A stretch of DNA of 7,725 nucleotides, taken from NCBI GenBank assembly GCA_030447945.1, contig JAUJNV010000099.1, positions 1-7,725 of the forward strand, written 5' to 3'. The notes beneath the pieces are model-generated. The model was not told the origin of the DNA, made no database searches, and saw only the letters and a list, made by a program, of their open reading frames with translations. Each line of letters begins with the position of its first letter. Position 1 is the first letter of the stretch. The DNA is from Fimbriimonas sp. (GTDB lineage: Bacteria > Armatimonadota > Fimbriimonadia > Fimbriimonadales > Fimbriimonadaceae). Position numbers and translations under genes: made by a program. Positions 1 through 7,185 of the stretch are shown here, in pieces.

Positions 1-125
1 ACCGCCCTCTCGTGCGCTTTCCGAAAGTAGGCAAGTTCGTGACCTGGGTCATCGGGACGCTGCTTCGCAAGCCCGGCTTCGGCGGCAAGCAGATCATCAT
101 CTGGGACCGCTTCGCACGGATGTAA
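1..125 (+). CDS. C-terminal tail of an unidentified protein (partial)
   Basis: The reading frame that begins at base 3 is open from the window edge to a TAA at 123-125 and gives 40 residues, ending in KQIIIWDRFARM. The tail has a short hydrophobic patch (FVTWVIGTLL) followed by a basic Gly-rich stretch, which looks more protein-like than the Arg-rich alternative frame. The next gene starts 7 bases after the stop, on the same strand and with the same base composition, so this is probably an earlier gene of the same polysaccharide operon. I do not recognise the family from so short a piece. A glycosyltransferase or other sugar-modifying enzyme would fit the context, but that is only inference. 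Confidence 0.55.
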   Translation, partial: RPLVRFPKVGKFVTWVIGTLLRKPGFGGKQIIIWDRFARM

Positions 126-132
126 TGGCGAC

Positions 133-993
133 ATGCAGCCGCCCCTCTTTTCCCTGATCGTCGCCACAGTCGGTCGGACGGATCCGCTGGAGCGCTTCTT
201 CGCGTCCCTTCACGCCCAGAAGAACCGGTCGTTTGAAGTTATCGTCGTCGATCAGAACGAGGATCCCCGGCTCGCTCCGATCATCGAGAGCCACTGGCGC
301 GAGATGCCCATCGTCTGGGTAGCCAGCCGCCGCGGTCTCTCCCGGGCACGGAACGTGGGTCTTGCCCTCGCGCGGGGACAGGTCGTGGCGATCCCGGACG
401 ACGACTGCTGGTATCAGAGGGATTGTTTGGAGCGAGTGGCGACACTGCTGCGCCAGGCGCCGGAACGCGACGGTGTCACTGGAGTCGCCGCCGATCTAGA
501 CGGAACGCGGGTGGGCTCGGCGCAGTGGGATTCTGAGGCCGGGCCCCTCAACCGGTCGAACGTCTGGCGGCGGGGCTGCTCGACGACGATCTTTCTGCGA
601 CGGAGCGCCATGGAGCGGACGGGGCAGTTCGACGAGACACTCGGCGCCGGCTCGGGAACACCTTACGGCGCGGCGGAGGAGACCGATTATCTGCTGCGCG
701 CGTTGCAGCAGGGCTGCAAGGTGTGGTACGACCCGGACCTGGTTATTCACCATGAGCAGTCGGTAAGCACATTCGATGCTCAAGCCTCCGAACGCGCGTT
801 CCGGTACGGCATGGGCATCGGCTACGTACTGCGCAAGCACCGGTACCCACTCCGCTACTGCGCCGGAGGCTGGCTGCGGTCGTTCGGGGGCGTTGTGCTT
901 AGCCTTGCGAGGATGCGGTTTGGGCAAGCGCGCTTCTACCGTGCCGCCTTGGCGGGCAAGTTCCTGGGCTGGCTGAGGACGTCGCCGGAATGA
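133..993 (+). CDS. Family 2 glycosyltransferase (GT-A fold)
   Basis: This 286-residue protein probably adds a sugar from a nucleotide-sugar donor to the lipid-linked repeat unit on the cytoplasmic face of the inner membrane. The N-terminus has the GT2 start strand SLIVATVGR (residues 7-15) and the VVDQNED strand end (38-44). GLSRARNVGLALARG (68-82) is the helix that precedes the metal site, and PDDDCWY (88-94) carries the DXD-type acidic cluster at 89-91. EETDYLLRAL (182-191) fits the acidic (E/D)D position that holds the catalytic base. Length is normal for a soluble GT2; the end (about 240-280) is basic and amphipathic and could touch the membrane. The ATG at 133 lies 7 bases after the previous stop and has no strong Shine-Dalgarno, so translation may be coupled. 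Its stop overlaps the polymerase start by ATGA. Donor and acceptor sugars cannot be told from sequence. Confidence 0.9.
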   Translation: MQPPLFSLIVATVGRTDPLERFFASLHAQKNRSFEVIVVDQNEDPRLAPIIESHWREMPIVWVASRRGLSRARNVGLALARGQVVAIPDDDCWYQRDCLERVATLLRQAPERDGVTGVAADLDGTRVGSAQWDSEAGPLNRSNVWRRGCSTTIFLRRSAMERTGQFDETLGAGSGTPYGAAEETDYLLRALQQGCKVWYDPDLVIHHEQSVSTFDAQASERAFRYGMGIGYVLRKHRYPLRYCAGGWLRSFGGVVLSLARMRFGQARFYRAALAGKFLGWLRTSPE

Positions 994-2456
994 GCGTCCT
1001 GCCCCTTCGGAAGTCAAGGATAGCCTGGGCTCCAGTCGCACTCTTGCTCTTCTTCAGTGCCATCGCGCCCCTCGCGCTCACGCCGGACCTCCTCGCCAGC
1101 CCCCGGCTCGCCTACTTCCTCATCCCGCTCGTAATCGCCGCGTGCATTGTGCCTATCGCCGCCCGCTGGTCGTCGGGGAAGATCGACCTCGCCTACGTCC
1201 CCCTCTGGTTCGTCGCTTCCTATATCCTTCATTTCGGCCTCGGTCCGATCTCGACGGTGATTTTCGGAAGCCAATTCTTGAGGATCGGTGCCGAAGAAGG
1301 GCGATTCTGGCCCATCAACCTGGCGCTGGGCTTGGCACTGCTAGGAATTCTGTGCTTCTGGGCGGGCTTCGACTCACGAGCGGGCGTGAACTTGCAGCGC
1401 CGTTTTCGGCCGCTGCCTGCCTTCTGGAGTCGTGAGCGGATTCTGCCCATCGCTCTCGGCTGTATCGGTGCCGGTTACCTCGCTCGCCTCGTCTTCATCT
1501 ACGCTACGGCAGGCGGAGTCGGCGAGTGGCTGGCCCAGAACAAGGACCAGATCATGCGGGAAGCCGAAGGTATTACCTACCTGAGCGCGTTCACCAACTT
1601 GGCGCCGATCGGACTGTTGGTCCTGCTCATCGCTGCCCGGCTTACCCGGAGCGTGAGAATATGGTGGATGTTCTGGCTGCTGCTGCCCGGGGAGCTCGGG
1701 TTCAGGCTCATCTCTGGCTCCCGAAGCGCCTTGGCTTTTTTGGTCATCCAGACCATGATCGCGATCTACATGACCGGCGAGCGCGGGCCCCGCCAAACTC
1801 GGCGATGGGGCATTTCGGCGCTGTCCATCCTTCCTCTGTTCCTTGTCCTTTACCCCGTCACGACGGCGTTGCGGGTGGGCGGCCTCAGCGATCCGCTGAA
1901 GCTCTTCCGAGAGTCGCCCGAGTTTATGAGGCCCGAGTTGTGGGCTTATTCGATCAGCACGCGGTTTCACGGTGTGGAGTCCGTGGCCTTGATCGCTGAT
2001 AAAGTCCCGCGCGACCAGCCACACGACCTCGGGGAGCACCTGGCGCTGGTTGGTGTGGCGTGGGTTCCCCGCGCGGTCTGGCCTGAGAAACCGGGAATCA
2101 GCCTTGGCAAGTGGTTCCGCGACGAGATGGTGCCTCATGAGATGTACGCTGAGGGATCCGCGGTCGCCATAACGATTCCGGGAGAGTTGTATATGTCGTT
2201 CGGCGCGGCAGGCGTCGCCGTGGGCATGTTGCTGCTGGGAGGGTTTATGCGGACGCTCCACGAGCACATGGTCGTGCCTCGACGAAACCCGTCCGCCATG
2301 TTCGTCACCGCCTTCATGCTTCAGGCGCTCCTCATGGGGCTCGAGCAGGAGATCGGGTTTCACCTGACCTTCGGCATCGTGAACTACCTGATGTGCGTCG
2401 GGGTCGCTTTCCTCCTGGCCCGCACCGCGCGGCCGCCGACGAGGGCGGAGAATTGA
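990..2456 (+). CDS. Wzy-type O-antigen/oligosaccharide repeat-unit polymerase
   Basis: The 488-residue product is a polytopic inner-membrane protein with roughly 10-12 hydrophobic segments, for example near residues 12-30, 41-58, 67-91, 108-125, 150-172, 203-216, 225-240, 247-261, 275-292, 393-419, 436-450 and 458-477. A large, more polar segment (about 295-390) is probably the main periplasmic loop. It contains WVPRAVWPEKPG (358-369), the P-R-x-x-W-P-x-K-P signature I know from repeat-unit polymerases, followed by GELYMSFGAAGV (398-409). RSALAF (245-250) is an Arg-bearing motif also typical of the family. The expected role is block polymerisation of undecaprenyl-linked repeat units at the periplasmic face. 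These proteins diverge strongly, so the call rests on topology, the WPxKP motif and the neighbouring glycosyltransferases. Start and stop overlap both neighbours (ATGA, TTGA), implying translational coupling. A WaaL-like ligase is less likely because of the WPxKP loop and the context. Confidence 0.85.
   Translation: MSVLPLRKSRIAWAPVALLLFFSAIAPLALTPDLLASPRLAYFLIPLVIAACIVPIAARWSSGKIDLAYVPLWFVASYILHFGLGPISTVIFGSQFLRIGAEEGRFWPINLALGLALLGILCFWAGFDSRAGVNLQRRFRPLPAFWSRERILPIALGCIGAGYLARLVFIYATAGGVGEWLAQNKDQIMREAEGITYLSAFTNLAPIGLLVLLIAARLTRSVRIWWMFWLLLPGELGFRLISGSRSALAFLVIQTMIAIYMTGERGPRQTRRWGISALSILPLFLVLYPVTTALRVGGLSDPLKLFRESPEFMRPELWAYSISTRFHGVESVALIADKVPRDQPHDLGEHLALVGVAWVPRAVWPEKPGISLGKWFRDEMVPHEMYAEGSAVAITIPGELYMSFGAAGVAVGMLLLGGFMRTLHEHMVVPRRNPSAMFVTAFMLQALLMGLEQEIGFHLTFGIVNYLMCVGVAFLLARTARPPTRAEN
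2441..2445 (+). promoter_or_regulatory. Shine-Dalgarno deciding the TTG start of the GT4 gene
   Basis: GAGGG lies 7 bases before the TTG at 2453, inside the end of the polymerase gene; a second purine run (GGAG, 2447-2450) sits closer. The TTG gives the product N-terminus MKILVLTDGF, exactly where GT4 enzymes normally begin. An in-frame start 60 bases further upstream would add 20 Pro/Arg-rich residues that fit no part of the fold. Confidence 0.6.
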
Positions 2457-3676
2457 AAATCCTGGTCCTCACCGACGGATTCGTGCCGGAACACGTCGGC
2501 GGCATCAGCAAAGCGGTGCTCCAAGAGACCGAGGAGCTCGCCCGGCGGGGGCACGAGGTGACGGTGCTAACTCGGCGCCACGGTCCGGCGTTCCCCGAAC
2601 GCGAGCAGACGGCCCTCTTCGACATCGTGCGCCATCCCGGACCGCCCCAGGGCTCGAGGTTCTACTATCTGCACCCGCTCACGACCCTCCGCCGGGTGCC
2701 GCGGGCGATCGAACGTCTCCATTCAGAAAGGAGCTTCGATGTCATCTACGTCCAGAATACGTTTCAGGCGGCCGCGCTGGCGAAGGCCAAAGTCTCTCCG
2801 ACCCGCGTCTGGGCGTTTCACGCCCCCGCCCCCTTGGAGATACGGCTGGACGCGGTACAGGGCAAGTACGGCCCCCTGGCTCCGGCCGCACTGCGGGCAG
2901 CGTCTAAGGTGGCGGCGATCGAACGCCGGGCTCTGGAGAGCATGGACGCCGTCTTCACGCGGAGCGGGTTCATGGCTGATCAGATGGACGAGGCGCATCC
3001 TGGCGCGTGCATCCGCCGCTTGCGCCCTATCCCTTTGATGGTCGATATCGAGAGGTTTCCCTTCGTTGCGACGACCGGGGATGCTCGGGCCCGACTGGGC
3101 CTTGCCCCGGAGCGACGGATTCTCCTGACCGTGCGGCGCCTCGTTGCGCGACAAGGGGTTCAGAGTCTGGTCAAGGCGATGCGAAGCGTCGTCGATCACC
3201 ACCCCGAGGCGCTGCTGCTAATTGCCGGCAAAGGATATTTGGAAGGCGAAGTCGCGGCGCTGCTGCACCATCTCCGTCTCGAAGAACATGTGCGGCTGCT
3301 TGGCTTTGTCCCCGAGGACGATTTGCCCACTTATTATCAGGCGGCGGACCTGTTCGTGTTGCCGAGCAACGAGCTAGAGGGGTTTGGCCTGGTGACGCTT
3401 GAGGCGATGAGCAGCGGCACGCCTGTCTTGGCTACCCCCGTCGGCGCGAACGTTGACGTGGTGGGCAGCTTCGACCGAGGGTATCTCATGGAGGGCAGCA
3501 GCCCGGAAGCGATCGCTGAAGGGATCTGCGGCTGGCTCGAGGGCGGTCCGTCGCCTTCTGTTCGTGAGGCCGTCCGACACTACTGCGTCGGACATTTCTC
3601 CCCGACACACGTTGGAGACCTTCTCGAGCAAGCCTTCGCGTCGGCGCGCGCGGAGGGCCGGGGGGCCCCCGCTTGA
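2453..3676 (+). CDS. Family 4 glycosyltransferase (GT-B fold)
   Basis: Starting from TTG at 2453, this is a 407-residue retaining glycosyltransferase of the usual GT4 length. The N-terminal half begins KILVLTDGFVPEHVGGIS, the Rossmann strand and Gly loop of the acceptor domain. The C-terminal donor domain opens with LLTVRRLVARQG (about 224-235) and contains ADLFVLPSNELEGFGLVTLEA, whose E309-x7-E317 pair is the GT4 signature, followed by SGTPVLATPVG. One detail is unusual: the lysine normally found after the RL motif (K-G, contacting the donor diphosphate) is Gln (R-Q-G). Variants with Met or Gln here occur in a recognisable RRLV-type subgroup, so activity is still expected. The enzyme probably extends the lipid-linked oligosaccharide at the cytoplasmic membrane. 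It starts inside the polymerase stop (TTGA) and ends inside the start of the next gene (TTGA). Sugar specificity cannot be assigned. Confidence 0.9.
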   Translation: MKILVLTDGFVPEHVGGISKAVLQETEELARRGHEVTVLTRRHGPAFPEREQTALFDIVRHPGPPQGSRFYYLHPLTTLRRVPRAIERLHSERSFDVIYVQNTFQAAALAKAKVSPTRVWAFHAPAPLEIRLDAVQGKYGPLAPAALRAASKVAAIERRALESMDAVFTRSGFMADQMDEAHPGACIRRLRPIPLMVDIERFPFVATTGDARARLGLAPERRILLTVRRLVARQGVQSLVKAMRSVVDHHPEALLLIAGKGYLEGEVAALLHHLRLEEHVRLLGFVPEDDLPTYYQAADLFVLPSNELEGFGLVTLEAMSSGTPVLATPVGANVDVVGSFDRGYLMEGSSPEAIAEGICGWLEGGPSPSVREAVRHYCVGHFSPTHVGDLLEQAFASARAEGRGAPA

Positions 3677-4697
3677 GCCCGCAACCTGGGGCGGCCAGGC
3701 CCCTTCCCTTCGTCTCCGTTAATCATCCCCATGCGGAATGAAGAGCGTACGTCGCCGCCGCCCTCGACACCGTCCTTGCCAACGACTACTGCCTCGAACG
3801 GCAGGAACTCCCGGTCGTGGACGGAATGAGCACCGATCGTTCCCGCGAGGTCGTGGCCGAGTATGCAGCGGCGCTCTCGGAATCCGGCTGCTCGAGAACC
3901 CCTTGAAGCGATATCAGACCCACGCCCTGGAACCGGGCCCCGCGTGGCGAACGGCGAGGTGATCGTGCGGCTGGATGCACACGCCGAGTACCCACCCGAC
4001 TACATTCGGCAGTGTGTCGAGGCCCTTGACACGCCGGGCGTGGGTTGCGTGGGCGGATCCCAAAAAGCCGTCGGAACCGCCAGTTGGGCCAGGGCCATCG
4101 CCGCGGCCGTAGGTTCGCCCTTCGGCACCGGCGGCGCGCGCTACCGCGGCTCCGGGCAGACCTCGCTTGTAGATACGGTGTGGCTCGGATGTCGGCGGCG
4201 CGCGAGAGACGCCGCAGGATTCAGGCGCGGTTCGGACGAGGCCTGGATCGTGAACGAGGATTACGAACTGAACATCCGCCTACGAAAATCCGGCCTGTCG
4301 GTCATGTTCTCCGACGCAATCTACGGATCTACTGCCCGCGCGCGTCTATTTCGAAGCTCGCGCGCCAGTACGCGCGCTACGGTTTGAGGGCGAGGACCGT
4401 CATTGCTCACCCAGGCAGCATCAAGTTGCGGCAACTCATCCCCGCCGCCTTCGTTTTTGCACTAGCCGCCGGACTGGCCCTGCTTCCGCTCACGCCTCTC
4501 CACCCTGTGGGTCGGCGTGAGCTACCTGCTCGCGAACCTAGTCGCCTTCGGCGGCTACTGCGGTGCGAAAACGACCTCGCGCTGCCCTGGCGCTCCCCGT
4601 CGTCTTCGCGACGATCCATCTGACGTGGGAGCGGGCTTCCTCGCCGGATATCCACTGTGGTTCGTCCGTGGGTCCGGCCGAAGAAGTCGTGGAATGA
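3673..4697 (+). pseudogene. ExoA-like family 2 glycosyltransferase, broken by multiple frameshifts
   Basis: A complete ExoA-like membrane GT2 (about 340 residues) can be read only by changing frame about ten times. The start is TTG at 3673 (TTGA overlap with the GT4 stop). Segments in order are PLPFVSV (to 3720), IIPMRNEER (3722-3748), VAAALDTVLANDY to VVDGMSTDRSREVV (3751-3879), IRLLENPLKRYQTHAL (3882-3930), VANGEVIVRLDAHAEYPPDY onward (3944-4190), DEAWIVNEDYELNIRLRKSG (about 4236-4325), then IYCPRASISKLARQYARYGL and the first membrane span (to 4500), with two more hydrophobic spans to about 4690. The LDAHAEY metal motif, the NED base motif, the Q-x-A-R-Y-G motif and the membrane tail are all present. 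Changes fall near 3721, 3749, 3880, 3935, 4190 and 4236 (out and back), 4325, 4503, 4547 and 4628. No stop codon lies within the followed segments. The 3' end is approximate. As written it cannot encode a working protein. Confidence 0.8.
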
Positions 4698-5971
4698 GCT
4701 GCAGGCCGAACGCTAAGGCGAACACCAAGCCCGCGATCACAACCCGCCGCGGGTACGTAGCCTCGTCCGACTCCTCGGCAGGACGAGTACTTCGAACCGA
4801 GCCGGGTCTCGCTGCTCGGCGATGCGCGCCCTCTGTAGCTCGACCCTCCAGTTCCTGGAAGCGCTTCGCGCCGACTGTACCTGCCGCGCCTGCGCGACCA
4901 CGGCAAACTGCTGGGGCGAGCGCAGCGTGGTCTCTCTGGAGCTCGGCTTCGTCCAACCGCGCCTCAGTCCGTTCGTAGCGCTTTCAGCTCGGCCTGCGCG
5001 GCGGCGAGTCCGGCATTCAGGCCTTGGGCCAGGTTCTCCTTCTCCTGCCCGATGAGGGTTCCGGTAAAGCGCTCGATGCTCGCCACTTCCGCCTTCGAAC
5101 GCCCGGCATCGGGACTGGTCGGCGTGTAGATGTCCGACTTCAAGGGCGACTCGCCGCTTGGCCAAATCATTGACGAGGTCCATCGACTCGCCGTAGAAGG
5201 CGCGAAGGGCAGCGATCTTACCGGCCGGCGTGTCTGCCTGCTCGAGCATCTGCTTCCGTGTGTACTTCTCACTCTGCCGAAGCTGTGCCGTCACGCTTTC
5301 GACGCGCGCCCCGGCGTCCTGAACCTTCTCGGCCATGCGACGAGTCTCGAACGCGGCTCTCGGATCCGAAACGGGCTGCGGCGGAAAGCCTCGGCGAGAA
5401 GATTCCGCTTCGTCCGCAGGGTGGCCGCTGACGCTTTCACCTGGTCCTCGAGAAATTTGCGTAAAGCCTCGGATTGATTCACCGTCAGTCGTTTGGAGGC
5501 TCGCTCGAGGTGGCGTCGGACGCTCCTCAGGATAGCGGCGGCCAGCTTTGGATTCTCGTCTTCCACCTCCGTCACGAGGAAGCCGTTCTTGTCGACATCC
5601 GCCTTCAGCCGTCCGAGAAGCGCCTTAACGGCCTGCGATTCCTTCTTGACTTTGTAGTGGCGGACGAGGTCGTTGTCCCGAACCACCTCTCGTAGGCAGG
5701 CGCGGCTCTTCATGATGCCGATCGCGGTCTCGGGGCTCGATCCCACCTGCTGCGTCCGGGCGCCGATCGACGGGAAAAGTGTTTCGGATGGCTCTCCGGA
5801 AGCCGTCCTGGGTAGTCCAGGTATCGAGGACGCAGGCCCGGACCGGGCCAGCGGAAAGTACAGCGTTTCGGTGGAGCGGAAGCGGGTCCTCAGGAGAAAG
5901 GTGCCCGCGTAGGCAGCAGCGGCGCAGACCAGAGAAACTGCCATCAACCGGGCGAAGAAGGGGATCTTCAT
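4690..5971 (-). pseudogene. Wzz-like chain-length determinant, 3' half frameshifted
   Basis: The ATG at 5971 starts a Wzz/GNVR-type polysaccharide co-polymerase whose first 200 residues are intact. There is a membrane span (about 9-27), an FRSTETLYFP segment after it as in the Wzz domain, then long charged helices (KADVDKNGFLVTEVEDENPKLAAAIL, here in two parts, through NQSEALRKFLEDQVKAS). From about 5366 down, the reading frame must be changed about seven times (near 5366, 5138, 4968, 4916, 4872, 4830, 4772). The followed segments are MAEKVQDAGARVESV, DIYTPTSPDAGRSKAEV, LDEAELQRDHAALA, QQFAVVAQARQVQSA, KRFQELEGRATE, ARIAEQRDPARFEVL and EATYPRRVVIAGLVFALAFG, the last being the C-terminal span. 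Reconstructed length is about 420 residues, with no kinase domain. The role would be setting polymer chain length with the Wzy protein in the inner membrane. It follows the sugar transferase by 28 bases and converges on the ExoA-like gene; the exact 3' end cannot be read. Confidence 0.8.
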
Positions 5972-5999
5972 TGGAGGTTTACCGTCCGCCAGTGTAACA

Positions 6000-6797
6000 C
6001 TACCGAACCTGGGCGGGTTCCTCGCGCGCGGAATCCCGGACGGGGTGTGATCGTAGCGTGATGAACGAAGGCAGATCGAGATTTGGCAGCGGATGCTCGA
6101 TATCGCGTCCCATGGGTCTCCGCCGTATGCGATTGACAATGCCCCGGCCCAGGATCCTCCCGGTCTGGGCAAGGAAGGTGAAGTCAGACCGGAACGAGCG
6201 CGAGCGGACGTACTCCTCATCCAAGTCACACTTGATGGGGAGGAGGACCTTCATATAGAAATCTTCACGATCCTCGCGCGCCTGAAGAATGTCCTCTTCG
6301 TGACGGAACTTAATCGCGGTGGGCCCGGTGATACCGGGGCGGACCGAGAGAATTACCTGGCGCTGCCCTTCCGGAAAGCGCTCCACGTACTTCGGCACCT
6401 GCGGGCGTGGGCCAACGAGGCTCATGTCGCCCCTCAGCACGTTTAGAAACTGCGGCAACTCGTCGATCTTCGTCCCTCGCAAAACCTTGCCAAGGCGGGT
6501 AATGCGGGGATCGTCCGACGAGGTGACGGATGGCCCCTTCGACTGCGCGTCCTGAACCATCGTCCGGAGCTTGTAGATGTGGAACCGCCGCCCACCGCGC
6601 CCGATACGGGTCTGCCGGAAAAAGATAGGGCCGCGCGAGTCAAGTTTAATGGCGAGGGCCGCGACAGCTAACACCGGACTAAACAGCACTACGAGCGCGG
6701 AGGATACGGTTAAGTCGAGCGCCCGCTTACACGGCTCGTACAGAATCCGTTTAGACACGGCAAGCGGTACAGAATCCACTGAAGCTCTTCTTTCCAT
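6000..6797 (-). CDS. Undecaprenyl-phosphate sugar-1-phosphate transferase (short form)
   Basis: The product (265 residues from ATG at 6797) belongs to the bacterial sugar transferase family (PglC/WcaJ C-terminal domain type). It should start repeat-unit synthesis by moving a sugar phosphate from a UDP-sugar to undecaprenyl phosphate. Counting from that ATG, KRALDLTVSSALVVLFSPVL (about 24-43) is the membrane-inserted hairpin. GPIFFRQTRIGRGGRRFHIY with KLRTM (about 56-80) follows, then ITRLGKVLRGTKIDELPQFL, whose Asp-Glu pair in DELPQ is the catalytic dyad, and GDMSLVGPRPQVPKYV and RPGITGP. The C-terminal part (E-E-D-I-L, LLPIKCDLDEEYV, SFRSDFTFL) matches the subgroup with a P-x-K and Y-V ending. 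The four-span N-terminal region of WcaJ is absent. A TTG six codons upstream (6815) is an alternative start; ATG with GGTGG four bases before it is preferred. It is the first gene of the - strand pair. Confidence 0.92.
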   Translation of the reverse strand: MERRASVDSVPLAVSKRILYEPCKRALDLTVSSALVVLFSPVLAVAALAIKLDSRGPIFFRQTRIGRGGRRFHIYKLRTMVQDAQSKGPSVTSSDDPRITRLGKVLRGTKIDELPQFLNVLRGDMSLVGPRPQVPKYVERFPEGQRQVILSVRPGITGPTAIKFRHEEDILQAREDREDFYMKVLLPIKCDLDEEYVRSRSFRSDFTFLAQTGRILGRGIVNRIRRRPMGRDIEHPLPNLDLPSFITLRSHPVRDSAREEPAQVR

Positions 6798-7003
6798 TTG
6801 GCCACCAAAACACAACCAGTGCGGGCGTGTTCAGGCCTCGTCGCCCCCGCCTGCTTACTTGACGACGTTGTTCATCGCAGAGTGTCGCCATTCTCCTGTC
6901 CTATTTTAGACCGGTTGGAGCAGACGGGTGATAAAGAAGGTCCGACTTGAGCTTAAAAATGGGCGGGGGGAACCCCTTTCATCATGCCCGGACCTTTCAT
7001 GAC

Positions 7004-7018
7004 GGAGCCGACGGCTCC
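7004..7018. repeat. Short perfect inverted repeat (hairpin GGAGCC-GAC-GGCTCC)
   Basis: Two 6-base arms around a 3-base loop form a GC-rich hairpin. It is not followed by a T-run (CTCTGGGGG follows), so it is not a classical rho-independent terminator. It lies about 180 bases before the export gene and could be part of a structured leader or an operator. In GC-rich DNA a 6-bp stem also arises by chance. Confidence 0.35.
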
Positions 7019-7051
7019 TCTGGGGGCTGTTCTACTGACGTCACTTCTCGT

Positions 7052-7121
7052 CGCCACGACCGCGCGAGACCGGTGGCGGAGCGTCAGGGGCATGGAGCAC
7101 CCGAATAGGAGCCTGTGCCCC
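7052..7121. repeat. Two successive inverted repeats in the export-gene leader
   Basis: CGCCAC (7052-7057) pairs with GTGGCG (7073-7078) across 15 bases, and GGGGCA (7087-7092) pairs with TGCCCC (7116-7121) across 23 bases. With the hairpin at 7004-7018 and the repeat at 7157-7185, they give a chain of possible stems leading to the export start. The arms are short and GC-rich, so RNA folding is possible but not established. Confidence 0.3.
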
Positions 7122-7156
7122 AGTAGAAGGCTGCCGTTGCGCCCTTTCGGGAGGGG

Positions 7157-7185
7157 AACGTAACGCACGCCCCCCTCGTTACGTT
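7157..7185. promoter_or_regulatory. Perfect 9-bp inverted repeat upstream of export gene (candidate operator or leader hairpin)
   Basis: AACGTAACG (7157-7165) and CGTTACGTT (7177-7185) are exact reverse complements separated by 11 bases (CACGCCCCCCT). The arm centres are 20 bp apart, about two helical turns, which suits a dimeric helix-turn-helix regulator. It ends 7 bases before the GGG of the ribosome binding site and 14 bases before the ATG at 7200. A bound repressor here, or the same sequence folded in mRNA, could control the export gene. The arms are AT-richer than the surroundings, which argues against a chance GC palindrome. The regulator is unknown. Confidence 0.5.

Noticed and set aside
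1374..2363. A 329-codon - strand open frame opposite the polymerase.
   Set aside because: It is rich in Arg, His, Gln and Pro and lacks any domain; it is the antisense shadow of a clear membrane protein gene.
4555..4956. Long overlapping open frames on both strands around 4050-5340, which could be taken for several novel small proteins.
   Set aside because: They are pieces of the ExoA-like gene (+) or the Wzz-like gene (-) joined to out-of-frame GC-rich sequence; only the family-matching parts make sense.
3721..5366. Programmed ribosomal frameshifting as explanation of the split genes.
   Set aside because: Too many sites, in both directions, on two genes, without common slippery heptamers.
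5972..6229. Upstream extension of the Wzz-like frame to 6229.
   Set aside because: It would overlap the end of the sugar transferase gene in another frame, and the extra residues do not look like a Wzz N-terminus; the ATG at 5971 directly precedes the membrane span.
6975..7000. Direct repeat CCTTTCAT (6975-6982 and 6993-7000), 18 bases apart.
   Set aside because: Eight bases twice in a short region is weak evidence, and nothing around it suggests an iteron or attachment site.
7004..7020. The hairpin at 7004-7018 as a rho-independent terminator.
   Set aside because: No T-run follows on either strand, and it lies between divergent genes, where no terminator is expected.
6984..7163. A 59-codon + strand ORF (ATG 6984, TAA 7161-7163) with a hydrophobic stretch and an Arg-rich tail.
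   Set aside because: It has no Shine-Dalgarno, its second half is Arg/Pro-rich as random GC-rich frames are, and its stop lies inside the inverted repeat. No family is recognised. It could still be a small membrane peptide, but nothing supports it.
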